Assembly (NCBI GenBank): GCA_934589155.1
Contig: CAKTNP010000004.1
Coordinates: 78,844-142,843 of the forward strand
Source: an uncultured Oscillospiraceae bacterium
GTDB taxonomy: Bacteria > Bacillota > Clostridia > Oscillospirales > Oscillospiraceae
Direction: 5' to 3'
DNA length: 64,000 nucleotides
A model generated the notes under the pieces. The model worked only from the letters and a program-made list of their open reading frames with translations, was not told the DNA's origin and did not search any database. Positions 54,974 to 63,839 of this stretch are shown here, in pieces. Position 1 is the first letter of the stretch; every line of letters begins with the position of its first letter. The position numbers and the translations under genes are program-made.

Positions 54974-55077
54974 CCCTCCGCCTCCGGCCCCGCCGGAGGC
55001 TTTTTCTGTTTCCGACCAGTCCCGACGAGGGGAACACCCGGCTCCGTTATGGAATTGAAAACTATTTTTGAACTGCC

Positions 55078-55106
55078 TTGTATCTTCAAAAATACCATGC
55101 TATCAT
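55078..55106 (+). promoter_or_regulatory. Promoter of the ABC exporter pair
   Basis: TTGTAT (55078-55083), 17-base spacer, TATCAT (55101-55106), 60 bases before the first ABC gene. Confidence 0.55.
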
Positions 55107-55166
55107 TATATCGTATTGTTATCTTTCGGCCGGATGCTATCGGCCTTTTCCAAAGGAGGTTTTTCC

Positions 55167-56912
55167 ATGCTCAAAACCCTTTCCCGGAGCATCCGGGAAT
55201 ACAAGCTGCCGGCCCTCCTCAGCCCCATCTGTATGATCGGCGAGGTGGCTATGGAGGTGCTGATCCCCTCCATCATGGCCGTGCTGCTGGATGAGGGCGT
55301 GGGCCCCGGCAACATGTCCGTGGTCTTAAAGCAGGGCGGCCTTTTGGCCCTGTGCGCCCTTTGCTCTCTGGCCTTCGGTGTGGCATCCGCCGCTCTGGCG
55401 TCCTATGCCGCCACCGGCTTTGCCCGGAATCTGCGCCACGACATGTACCATAAGGTCCAGACCTACGACTTTTCCAACATCGACAAGTTCTCCTCCTCCA
55501 GCATCGTCACCCGGCTTACCACGGATGTGGCCAACCTGCAGAACGCCTTCCAGGTCATGATCCGTATGGCCATCCGCTGTCCCATGATGCTGATCCTGGC
55601 CCTCATTATGGCATTCCGCATCAGTCCCAAGCTCAGCATCGTCTACTGCGTGGTGCTGCCGCTGTTGGCCCTGGGCCTCTTCACCATTATCCAGAACGTG
55701 CGGCCCCTGTTCGACCGGGTGTTCAAAACCTATGATAAGCTGAACAACGTGGTCCAGGAGAACCTCCACGGCGTCCGGGTGGTGAAGGCCTACGTCCGGG
55801 AGGACCATGAGACCGAGAAGTTCACCGGCATTTCCGGGGACATTTACAACACCTTCTGCAAGGCCGAGCGGATCCTGGCATTCAATAACCCCCTCATGCA
55901 GTTCTCCGTGTACACCTGCATGATCGTGATCTCCTTCCTGGGAGCCCGGCTGGTGCTGCAATCCGGCAACAACGGCGCTTTGGGCCTCACCACCGGCAAC
56001 CTGAGCTCCATGTTCACCTACACCTCCCAGATCCTCTCGGGCCTTATGATGCTCAGCATGGTCTTCGTTATGATCACCATGAGCGTGGCCTCCATGCGAA
56101 GGGCCTGCGAGATCCTGACGGAGGAGCCGGACCTGCGGGAGCCCGAGAACCCCGTCATGTCCGTGAAGGACGGCTCCATCGACTTTGACGACGTGTCCTT
56201 CCGCTACTCCAAGACCGCCGCGCGGAACGCTCTGGATCATGTGAACGTACATATCCGCTCCGGTATGACCGTGGGCATCCTGGGCGGCACCGGCTCCGCC
56301 AAGAGCACCCTGGTCCAGCTGATCCCCCGGCTCTATGACGTTACCGAGGGTTCCATTAAGGTGGGCGGCGTGGACGTCCGGGACTATGACATCCATGCTC
56401 TCCGGGATCAGGTGTCCATGGTTCTGCAAAAAAACCTGCTGTTCTCCGGCTCCATCAAAGAGAACCTGCGCTGGGGCGATCCCAACGCCACGGATGAGGA
56501 GCTGGTGAGGGCCTGTCGGCTCTCCTGCGCCGACGAATTTATTCGGACCTTCCCCGACGGCTACGATACTCACATCGAGCAGGGCGGCGCCAACGTGTCC
56601 GGCGGCCAGAAGCAGCGGCTGTGTATCGCCCGGGCCCTGCTGAAAAAGCCCAAGATCCTCATTCTGGATGACTCCACCTCCGCCGTGGACACCCATACCG
56701 ACGCCATGATCCGCAAGGCCTTCCGGGAGGATCTGCCCGACACCACCAAGCTGATCATTGCGCAGAGAATTTCCTCCGTCCAGGAGGCGGACCTGATCCT
56801 GGTGCTGGATAACGGCCGGATCACCGACATGGGCACCCGTGATGAACTGATGAAGACCTCTCCCATTTACCGGGAGGTCTATGAATCCCAGACGAAAGGA
56901 GATGAGGACTGA
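55167..56912 (+). CDS. ABC exporter half-transporter with atypical ATPase site
   Basis: 581 residues: six-helix exporter membrane domain, then a nucleotide-binding domain with Walker A LGGTGSAKSTLVQ (Ala in place of the usual Gly), signature NVSGGQKQR, and Walker B ILILDDSTSAVD where Asp replaces the catalytic Glu. Such a domain gives a degenerate site in heterodimeric exporters; the next gene is the canonical partner. Start at 55167 with AAAGGAGG 7 bases upstream. Exports drugs, lipids or peptides; substrate unknown. Confidence 0.9.
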   Translation: MLKTLSRSIREYKLPALLSPICMIGEVAMEVLIPSIMAVLLDEGVGPGNMSVVLKQGGLLALCALCSLAFGVASAALASYAATGFARNLRHDMYHKVQTYDFSNIDKFSSSSIVTRLTTDVANLQNAFQVMIRMAIRCPMMLILALIMAFRISPKLSIVYCVVLPLLALGLFTIIQNVRPLFDRVFKTYDKLNNVVQENLHGVRVVKAYVREDHETEKFTGISGDIYNTFCKAERILAFNNPLMQFSVYTCMIVISFLGARLVLQSGNNGALGLTTGNLSSMFTYTSQILSGLMMLSMVFVMITMSVASMRRACEILTEEPDLREPENPVMSVKDGSIDFDDVSFRYSKTAARNALDHVNVHIRSGMTVGILGGTGSAKSTLVQLIPRLYDVTEGSIKVGGVDVRDYDIHALRDQVSMVLQKNLLFSGSIKENLRWGDPNATDEELVRACRLSCADEFIRTFPDGYDTHIEQGGANVSGGQKQRLCIARALLKKPKILILDDSTSAVDTHTDAMIRKAFREDLPDTTKLIIAQRISSVQEADLILVLDNGRITDMGTRDELMKTSPIYREVYESQTKGDED

Positions 56913-58807
56913 TGCCCCCTGTCCGTATGCGGGGTGACGGCCGCAAGGCCAGAAATCCCAAGAAGACCCTGTTCCGGCTCCTGTCTTATATGAAGCAGTA
57001 CCGGACCACTATGATCGTGGTCATCGTCTGCATTCTCCTGTCGGCGGTGGCCCAGGTGGCCGCCTCCAAGTCCCTGCAATATGTGGTGGACGACTATATT
57101 TCCCCCATGCTGGGGGCGAGCAGCCCGGATTTCGGGCCCCTTATCCGCTTTTTGTGCCTGATGGCCTGTGTATATGTCATTGGCATGGTGTCCTCCTTCC
57201 TGTATAACTTCCTGATGGTGAAGGTGGGCCAGGGCACCCAGAAGTCCATCCGGGACGCCATGTTCACCCATATGCAGCGGCTGCCCATCCGGTATTTCGA
57301 CACCCATCCCGTGGGCGATACCATGAGCCGCTACACCAACGACATCGACACCCTGCGGCAGATGATCTCCCAGGCCATCCCCCAGTGCATTTCCTCCGTC
57401 GCCACCATCGTGGTGGTGTTCATTGCCATGGTGGTGACCTCGCCTTTGCTGACCCTGGCAGTTATTGTCACCGTCAGTCTGATCCTGCTGGTGACCAAGG
57501 TCATTACCGGCAAATCCGCCCGGTTCTTCATCGCCCAGCAGCAGGCCCTTGGCGCCGCCAACGGCTATGTGGAGGAGATGATCAACGGTCAGCGGGTAGT
57601 GAAGGTGTTCTGCCACGAGGAGGCCACCAACCGGGAGTTTGACGAGCTCAACGACACCCTCCGCTCCAACGCCTTTCAGGCCGGTGCCTATTCCAACATG
57701 ATGGGCCCCATCAACAACAATTTGGGCTATATTCAGTATGCGATCCTGGCAATTCTGGGCGGCTTTATCGTCATTTCCTCTCACGAAAAGCTGCTGACCA
57801 CCGGCGCTCTTATGAGCTTTATGCTCCTGTCCCGGTCCTTCAACATGCCAATCGGCCAGGTGTCCAACCAGATCAACGCCATCGTCATGGCTCTGGCAGG
57901 CGCCGAGCGGATCTTCGACCTGATGGACGAGGAACCGGAGAAGGACCAGGGCTACGTGACCCTGGTCAACGCCAAGATCGCCCCCGACGGCACCGTCACC
58001 GAGTGCCCGGAGCATACGGGACACTGGGCATGGAAGCATCCCCATGGGGACGGCACCCTGACCTATACCCCTCTCCGGGGCGACATTACCATGGATCATG
58101 TGGACTTCGGCTACACCTCTGATAAGGTGGTGCTTCACGACGTGACCCTCTTCGCCAAGCCCGGTCAGAAGCTGGCCTTTGTGGGCGCCACCGGCGCCGG
58201 CAAGACCACCATTACGAACCTTCTCAACCGGTTCTATGACATTGCCGACGGCAAGATCCGCTACGACGGCATCAACATCAACAAAATCAAAAAGCCGGAC
58301 CTGCGCCGGTCCCTGGGCATCGTGCTCCAGGACACAAACCTCTTTACGGGCACGGTCATGGACAACATCCGCTATGGTAACCTGGGGGCCTCCGACGAGG
58401 CCTGCATTGAGGCCGCCAAGCTGGCCGGGGCCCACGACTTCATCACCCGGCTGCCCAAGGGCTACGACACGGAGCTCACCGGCAACGGCGGCAGCCTGTC
58501 CCAGGGCCAGCGGCAGCTGCTGGCCATCGCCCGGGCGGCGGTGGCGGATCCTCCCGTGATGATCCTGGACGAGGCCACCTCCTCCATCGATACCCGGACC
58601 GAGGCCCTGGTCCAGAAGGGCATGGACGCCCTCATGGAGGGCCGCACCACCTTCGTCATTGCCCACCGGCTGTCCACGGTCCGGAATGCCGACTGCATTA
58701 TGGTCCTGGACCACGGCCATATCATCGAGCGTGGCACCCATGAGGACCTGATCGCCCAGAAGGGCCAGTATTACGCCCTCTATACCGGTGCCTTCGAGCT
58801 GGAATAG
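56912..58807 (+). CDS. ABC exporter half-transporter, catalytic partner
   Basis: 631 residues: six membrane helices, Walker A VGATGAGKTTITN, signature SLSQGQRQLLAIARA, Walker B VMILDEATSSIDTRTE with a normal catalytic Glu. A linker insert of about 40 residues before the ATPase (residues about 345-390, HTGHWAWKHPHGDG) is typical of one clostridial subfamily. ATG shares a base with the previous stop (TGATG), so the subunits are made together. Signature S-L-S-Q-G deviates slightly from LSGGQ. Confidence 0.92.
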   Translation: MPPVRMRGDGRKARNPKKTLFRLLSYMKQYRTTMIVVIVCILLSAVAQVAASKSLQYVVDDYISPMLGASSPDFGPLIRFLCLMACVYVIGMVSSFLYNFLMVKVGQGTQKSIRDAMFTHMQRLPIRYFDTHPVGDTMSRYTNDIDTLRQMISQAIPQCISSVATIVVVFIAMVVTSPLLTLAVIVTVSLILLVTKVITGKSARFFIAQQQALGAANGYVEEMINGQRVVKVFCHEEATNREFDELNDTLRSNAFQAGAYSNMMGPINNNLGYIQYAILAILGGFIVISSHEKLLTTGALMSFMLLSRSFNMPIGQVSNQINAIVMALAGAERIFDLMDEEPEKDQGYVTLVNAKIAPDGTVTECPEHTGHWAWKHPHGDGTLTYTPLRGDITMDHVDFGYTSDKVVLHDVTLFAKPGQKLAFVGATGAGKTTITNLLNRFYDIADGKIRYDGININKIKKPDLRRSLGIVLQDTNLFTGTVMDNIRYGNLGASDEACIEAAKLAGAHDFITRLPKGYDTELTGNGGSLSQGQRQLLAIARAAVADPPVMILDEATSSIDTRTEALVQKGMDALMEGRTTFVIAHRLSTVRNADCIMVLDHGHIIERGTHEDLIAQKGQYYALYTGAFELE

Positions 58808-58818
58808 GAATATATTAG

Positions 58819-58860
58819 AAAGAGCGGGGGAGAAACCGATGGTTTCTCCCCCGCTCTTTT
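58819..58860 (+). terminator. Terminator of the ABC exporter pair
   Basis: AAAGAGCGGGGGAGAAACC, 3-base loop, and its 19-base complement ending in TTTT. Confidence 0.85.
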
Positions 58861-58906
58861 ATGCTTGGCCCTCCAACGGGTCCTTTGTGTTTGCTGCTTC
58901 TCCTAC

Positions 58907-59938
58907 TTACAATTTTTCAATGGCCCCCAGCAGGGCGTCCAGCTCCTCCCGGGAGGTGGCCCAGCTGGTGCAGAACCGGGCGACGGTCCGGCCCTCGGAT
59001 TCGCCCTGCTCCTCAAAGAGAAATTCTGGTGCCAGAGCCCTTTTCTGCGCTTCCGTCAGCAGCACAAATTGCTGATTGGTGGGGCTGTCCACCCACAAGG
59101 GGATCCCCTTCCGAAGGAATGCCGCCCGCAGCTCCATGGCGTAATCATCGGCCCGCCGGGCATTTTCTAAGTATAGTCCCTGCTCCAGCAGTACGGAAAA
59201 TTGCAGCCCCAGCAGCCAGCCCTTGGCTAGGACCGCCCCATTCTGCTTCATATATGCCTTGAATCTCCGCTTTAAGGGCTCTGCCGTCAGCACCAGGGCC
59301 TCCCCGAATAGGGCCCCGCACTTGGTGCCCCCCAGATAAAAGGCGTCGGCCAGAGTCCCGAAGTCCCGGAGGGTCAGATCGTTTTCCCGGGCGGCCAGCC
59401 CATAGGCCATCCGGGCCCCGTCTACAAACAGGTACATACCGTATTTCCGGCAAGTCTCCGAAATGGCCGTCAGCTCCGCTTTGGAGTACAGGGTCCCCTG
59501 CTCCGTGGGAAAGGACAGGTACACTAATTTCGGCTCCGTCTTGTACTCCGGCTCCCCGGCGGCGTAGTAGCTCTCCGCCAACTCTGCGATCTGCTCGGCG
59601 GAAATTTTTCCCTCCCGGTTGGGAAGATGCTCGATCTTCCGCCCCGTGTGCTCTACGGAGGCGGCCTCGTGGCAGGTGATGTGGCCCGTGTCGGCGGCAA
59701 TGACGCTCTGTACGGAGTTTAGGGCCGCGGCAATGACCACAAAATTGGCCTGGGTGGCCCCGGGCAGGAAGTGGACGGCGGCATCGGCCCGGCCCACAAG
59801 CTCCCGGATGGTGTCTGCGCCCCGGCGGCACCAGGTGTCCTCCCCGTAGCCGTCAAAGCCCAGGCCGTTTTCCCGGCCCAGTGCCTCCAGGATCTCCGGG
59901 CAGGCCCCTCGATTATAGTCGTTGTTGAAACGGTACAT
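58907..59938 (-). CDS. Low-specificity L-threonine aldolase-like PLP enzyme
   Basis: 343 residues of the beta-eliminating lyase family: FNNDYNRGACPEIL, HFLPGATQANFVVIAAAL, HEAASVEHTGRKIEHLP, VDGARMAYGLA and the PLP-lysine motif YLGGTKCGALFG. Cleaves threonine or allo-threonine to glycine and acetaldehyde, or acts on a related beta-hydroxy amino acid. GGAGGAG precedes the ATG. Single-gene unit by position; the next upstream gene is 20 bases away on the same strand. Confidence 0.9.
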   Translation of the reverse strand: MYRFNNDYNRGACPEILEALGRENGLGFDGYGEDTWCRRGADTIRELVGRADAAVHFLPGATQANFVVIAAALNSVQSVIAADTGHITCHEAASVEHTGRKIEHLPNREGKISAEQIAELAESYYAAGEPEYKTEPKLVYLSFPTEQGTLYSKAELTAISETCRKYGMYLFVDGARMAYGLAARENDLTLRDFGTLADAFYLGGTKCGALFGEALVLTAEPLKRRFKAYMKQNGAVLAKGWLLGLQFSVLLEQGLYLENARRADDYAMELRAAFLRKGIPLWVDSPTNQQFVLLTEAQKRALAPEFLFEEQGESEGRTVARFCTSWATSREELDALLGAIEKL

Positions 59939-59957
59939 AAAAATCTCCTCCTAAAAA

Positions 59958-61241
59958 TCAGATGACTTGTACGGACTCTGCCACCCAGGTGCTCTTGGCC
60001 CGGTCGTAGGGGCTGTCGCAGTAGGGGCAGCACTTCAGCCGGGCGGCGTCGAAGCTGCCGCCGCAGGCGGGGCATTGGACCCGGTGCAGAGCCATGGGCT
60101 CCTCCGGCCCCAGTTCCCGGCAGACCTGCATGGCAATGCTGCGCCGGGTCCGGCGGACCCGACTTCCCTGCCGTTCCAGGCAGGAGGCGAACACCGTCAC
60201 GTTTAGGTGCACCCGGTTTCCCTCCCGGCGGCAGGGCCCCAGGCCCATGGCCCCCTGGAAGGACACGTCCAGAATGTTTCGGCAGAATTCCGGCAGGGGC
60301 CCGCCCAGATAATCGGGCAGGCCGGTGGGATCCTCCGCCAGCAGCAGACGCTTGGAAAGACTGGCCATTTTGCCCATAAAGAATTCGTAGGAAAAGTCCG
60401 GATCCAGATCCCGGAAAAACTCCGTCAGCCGTTTGCGGCTTTTGAGAAAGCCCGGCAGCAGCCGCAGAGATCCGGCGGCTTCTTTGAAGAGCATGGCCAG
60501 AAGATAGCCGGAATAGGCCACGTAGCCGAAGATCACGCCGAACAGGGCGGCGGAGAACAGGCCGCCGACGAGGGGCCAGGGATGAAACCCCTCCGCAAAG
60601 CACCGCACCAGGTTCCCGGGCAGGGTGGGGACCAGCCACAGGGCGCCGAAGATCAGCATGAGCCGGACCATGGGCCTCTTCATTTCCTCGGATGTCATGC
60701 CGCTGTCCCGGACAAAGTAGAAATTACTGACCTTGGGGTACAGATCCCCCAGGGTGAAGCGGCCGCCGCAGTAGGGGCAGCCCTCCCGGGCCAGGACCTC
60801 CGCCGGGCTGATGCCGCCGCAGGCGGGGCAGGTGCAGGGCGCCTGCGCCGGGATCTCGGAGCCCCGGAACCGGGTCACCGTGAGATAAAGGATCTCCCGG
60901 CTCCGGCGGAAGTACAGGGGCCGGTCCCGCTCCATCAGCCGGGTATCCAGTTGGCAGCTGCGCCAGGATTCCTCCAGTTCAAAGCTGCCCTGACGCCGGA
61001 TCCTGCTTTGGCGGGCGCTCTCCGAGGCCAGCAGGCCCCGGGGGCTGATGTCGTATTCCAGCCGCAGCCCCAGTCGGTCCAGCCGGGCCCCCTGCAGTTC
61101 CAGAGCGAACCGCAGGTCGGCGTCGGCGGAGCGGGGAACCGTGCCCATCCGGGACCAGGTCCCCATCTCCCGGGCAAAGACGGAAAAGATGCTGCGGTCC
61201 TCCCACTGGGGCGTGGGAGCCGGGTTTTTACCCCGCTTCAT
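59958..61241 (-). CDS. Zinc-ribbon membrane protein with TIM44-like C-terminus
   Basis: 427 residues. N-terminal soluble region, a double CxxC ribbon (CTCPACGG ... GCPYCGG), two membrane helices (about 225-290, LIFGALWLVPTLPGN and GVIFGYVAYSGYLLAMLF), then a domain with DPDFSYEFFMGKMASL and AEDPTGLPDY that resembles TIM44-like domains, and a second ribbon at the C-terminus (CPACGG ... CCPYCDSPYD). Start at M-K-R-G-K with AAGGAGG upstream; the longer frame overlaps the acyltransferase end. Function unknown; possibly a membrane scaffold. Confidence 0.7.
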   Translation of the reverse strand: MKRGKNPAPTPQWEDRSIFSVFAREMGTWSRMGTVPRSADADLRFALELQGARLDRLGLRLEYDISPRGLLASESARQSRIRRQGSFELEESWRSCQLDTRLMERDRPLYFRRSREILYLTVTRFRGSEIPAQAPCTCPACGGISPAEVLAREGCPYCGGRFTLGDLYPKVSNFYFVRDSGMTSEEMKRPMVRLMLIFGALWLVPTLPGNLVRCFAEGFHPWPLVGGLFSAALFGVIFGYVAYSGYLLAMLFKEAAGSLRLLPGFLKSRKRLTEFFRDLDPDFSYEFFMGKMASLSKRLLLAEDPTGLPDYLGGPLPEFCRNILDVSFQGAMGLGPCRREGNRVHLNVTVFASCLERQGSRVRRTRRSIAMQVCRELGPEEPMALHRVQCPACGGSFDAARLKCCPYCDSPYDRAKSTWVAESVQVI

Positions 61242-62302
61242 TGTCTGCCTCCTTCGGCGTTGACCCTCCGCCAGACCTTGCACCGGGCCAGCAGAAATGC
61301 CGCCAGCAGGGCAAAACCATAGACCAGGAACGGGCAGAGCATCAGATAAACGGTGGAGTCCGCGAACCGCTTCAGCGCCGTGGAAAATACGGTGACAATG
61401 GCGGGGTGCAGGATATATACGTCGGTGGAGAGCTCCCGGCCCCAATAGGACAGAACGGGCAGCTTTCCGTTCCAGAACGGATCCGTGAACAGTCGGAATA
61501 CGAAAATGCTGAGAGGGACGGTACTGATATAATAATCCCCGGTGCTGAACCACCCCAGCCGCCTCAGGCCCCAGCGCTCCAGGATGGTGGTCAGGGAGAA
61601 CAGCAGGATCGGCGCCAGCCAAAAGCCGGGCCCGTGGGAGGATCCGCCCCTCTGCCGGAGAAAATATCCGGCTGTGAAGCAGGGCAGCCCGAGAAGGAGA
61701 AAGTTCCGGCTGACAAATACCAGAAAATCCCGGTGAAAGACCGGCACGGCATAGGCTCCCAGCAGCAGCCCCAGCAGGAGCAGGCAGGGAGATACGGTGA
61801 AAAGCAGAACCTCAAACCGGCGGGGGAACAGCCGCCGGACCAGGAAAACCAGGACCAGCACGTAGACTACGGCGCTCAGATACCACAGATGGACCTCGAA
61901 CGGGGGGTGGTTAAAGACCCAAAATCGGTAGGCCGACTCTGCGGAGAAAATATCCAGCAGAAAATCCTTCACGCCGGTTCCCTTGAGCAGGAGCCGGCCC
62001 AAAACGTCCCACACTAGGAACAAAAGTGTGGAAGCCGCCCACAGGAGGAGCAGCTTTCGGAGTTGGGCCCATTCCTTTTTCTGCCGCAGTACGTCGGTGT
62101 AGAAATAGCCTGTGATCATGAAAAAAATGGGTACGGCGATCCGGGCCAGGGCATCGAGACAGATGCCGATCCTCCCGGGGAATTTCTGGTGGATCGTCAC
62201 CACGGCGAAGGCGCACAGGGCCTTCAGAATGTCCAGTCCCTGAACTCTGACCGCCGGGGCCGGAGTGCCGGGACGCTGCTTTATGGTGTTCATGGATTTC
62301 AT
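61238..62302 (-). CDS. Acyltransferase 3 family membrane protein
   Basis: 354 residues with about ten membrane helices. VQGLDILKALCAFAVVTIHQKFP near the N-terminus (shown as ILKALCAFAVVTIHQ) carries the family histidine; IAVPIFFMITGYFYT and SYWGRELSTDVYILHPAIVTVF follow. Such proteins O-acetylate surface polysaccharides or peptidoglycan. The ATG at 62302 is chosen (AAAGGA nearby, short spacing); a Met three codons later is an alternative. The stop overlaps the next start as ATGA. Confidence 0.82.
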   Translation of the reverse strand: MKSMNTIKQRPGTPAPAVRVQGLDILKALCAFAVVTIHQKFPGRIGICLDALARIAVPIFFMITGYFYTDVLRQKKEWAQLRKLLLLWAASTLLFLVWDVLGRLLLKGTGVKDFLLDIFSAESAYRFWVFNHPPFEVHLWYLSAVVYVLVLVFLVRRLFPRRFEVLLFTVSPCLLLLGLLLGAYAVPVFHRDFLVFVSRNFLLLGLPCFTAGYFLRQRGGSSHGPGFWLAPILLFSLTTILERWGLRRLGWFSTGDYYISTVPLSIFVFRLFTDPFWNGKLPVLSYWGRELSTDVYILHPAIVTVFSTALKRFADSTVYLMLCPFLVYGFALLAAFLLARCKVWRRVNAEGGRQ

Positions 62303-62539
62303 CCGTCCTTTGGTGTGGGATTTGGGGCAGAGGTGGATCATAAGGCCCGCTGTTCCGCCCGGTACATGCCGTACCCGGCGTTTTTGGGGGGAGGGTATAT
62401 ACGGCCCTTTGTGGTGACGGCTTCGGCACATCCGGGGCCCCAAAAAATGTGCCGGACCCCCACGGTTTTCGTACCATTCCATTCTATCATAAATTTCCGC
62501 AAAAGACGAGAATTTTCCCGCCCGATCCCCAAAAGATCC

Positions 62540-63196
62540 TTCCGGGCGGCAGCTTCACCACCCTGCTGGGCCCCTCCGGTTGCGGAAAGACCACCCTGCT
62601 GCGGATGATCGCCGGGCTGGAGACTCCAGACGAGGGAGAGATCTGGCTGGATGATACCTGCGTGTTTTCCAAGGAGCGCAGAATCGACCTGCCGCCGGAA
62701 AAGCGAGATCTGGGCATTGTGTTTCAGGATTTTGCCCTTTGGCCCCACATGACCGTCTTTGAGAATGTGGCCTTCGGCCTGCGGGCCAGGCGGGATACCC
62801 GGGATCTTTCCGATCGGGTCCGGGCGGCGTTGCGCACCGTGCATTTGGAGGACCTGGAAAAGCGCTATCCCCACCAGCTCTCCGGCGGTCAGCAGCAGAG
62901 AGTGGCCTTCGCCCGGGCCATTGCCGTCCGCCCCGGCTGCATTTTATTTGATGAGCCCCTGTCTGCCCTGGACTTCCTGTTCTCCGAGGAGGCCCAGCAG
63001 CTGGTGGCCGGGGCCTACCTGCTGGCCCGGACTCCGCGCCCCGCCCAATACCCTGGTGGTCTCCACCTACATCAACCGGGAGTTCGAGCAGGGCAGCGTG
63101 TCTCTGGGCATGGCCATGGCAGTGCTGTGCGTGCTGATCACCACCACGGCCCTTCTCGTTTTCAACCGTCTGACCGCCCGTCAAAAGAACAGATAA
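62540..63196 (+). pseudogene. Collapsed ABC uptake operon: chimera of ATPase, binding protein and permease pieces
   Basis: Starts inside an ATPase without its first strand: GSFTTLLGPSGCGKTTLLRM, then Q-loop VFQDFALWPHM, signature HQLSGGQQQRVAFARA, Walker B ILFDEPLSALD. At about 62970 the frame continues as FLFSEEAQQLVAGAYLLAR, which reads like the C-terminus of an iron-type binding protein. After about 63045 the next frame gives NTLVVSTYINREFEQGSVSLG and a membrane helix to TAA at 63194-63196, the C-terminus of an FbpB-like permease. Two internal deletions of one operon explain it. The 62303-62539 spacer before it holds only a hairpin (GGCACAT/ATGTGCC). Confidence 0.75.
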
Positions 63197-63240
63197 CAAA
63201 CCGGCGGCAGGCCCTGACAAAGGTCTGCCGCCGGTTTGTT
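63195..63240. terminator. Bidirectional terminator
   Basis: AACAAACCGGCGGCAG and its exact 16-base complement with a 14-base loop, A-rich before and T-rich after in both directions. Serves the ABC remnant and the DUF2441-like gene, which converge here. Confidence 0.8.
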
Positions 63241-63251
63241 GATAGGGAAAG

Positions 63252-63839
63252 TTACCAAAGGGGCAACTCCCGGACCGCCGTGGCCGGTCCGACGCACAGG
63301 ATCTCCGGGATGGGCGTCTCGCTCCGGCCCCCGCCGTAGTACTGCCGGGCCAGCTCCATGCAGGATTCGATGTCCCGAGCGGTCTGCCCATCGAGCAGCC
63401 GGTCAAAGGCCCGGTCGAACAGCGCCATGTCGCAACGGGCGAAGTCCTCCGGAGCCTCCACCTCAAAAAGACGGATCTTCTCCCGCTCTTCCCGGGGCGC
63501 GGCGCCCCAGTCCTCCTCATACAGCCGCCGGCAGAGGGCGAGACTGTCATAGCAGTAATTGCAGTCCAGCCTGCCCGGCCGGTCGGGGAACTCCCTGCGG
63601 CGGACGAATTCAAAAATGCCCTCCACCGCCCACTTGGTCTCATGGGTGGGCATACCGGAAAGGCCGTACTTTGCCAGCACGCTGCCGAAATACTCGGCGC
63701 TGAGCAGCAGATTCTGAAAGGCTTCCGTGCCGAGATTCAGGGCCTTTACGAAGGGCTCTGCCAGGCTTTTGTTTTTCTTATAGTCCGGCACCAGACTGTC
63801 TCCTACGGACAGGGTGTCGCTCATGTGATAGAGCAGCAA
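63252..63839 (-). CDS. DUF2441-like protein
   Basis: 195 residues beginning LLYHMSDTLSVGDSLVPDY, a start typical of DUF2441 proteins (YHxSDTLxxGD), followed by KWAVEGIFEFVRRREFPDRP (20 residues), SLALCRRLYEEDWG and a helical end. The fold is thought to be related to ADP-ribosyltransferase-like RES/ART domains, but no activity is known. TTG at 63839 is taken as start since AAGGAGG lies 8 bases before it; ATG at 63824 is the alternative and costs five residues. Confidence 0.65.
   Translation of the reverse strand: MLLYHMSDTLSVGDSLVPDYKKNKSLAEPFVKALNLGTEAFQNLLLSAEYFGSVLAKYGLSGMPTHETKWAVEGIFEFVRRREFPDRPGRLDCNYCYDSLALCRRLYEEDWGAAPREEREKIRLFEVEAPEDFARCDMALFDRAFDRLLDGQTARDIESCMELARQYYGGGRSETPIPEILCVGPATAVRELPLW

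Noticed and set aside
54412..55071. 219-codon frame across the hairpin array
   Set aside because: Covers five hairpins and the DUF6440 gene in another frame; composition and context fit repeats, not protein.
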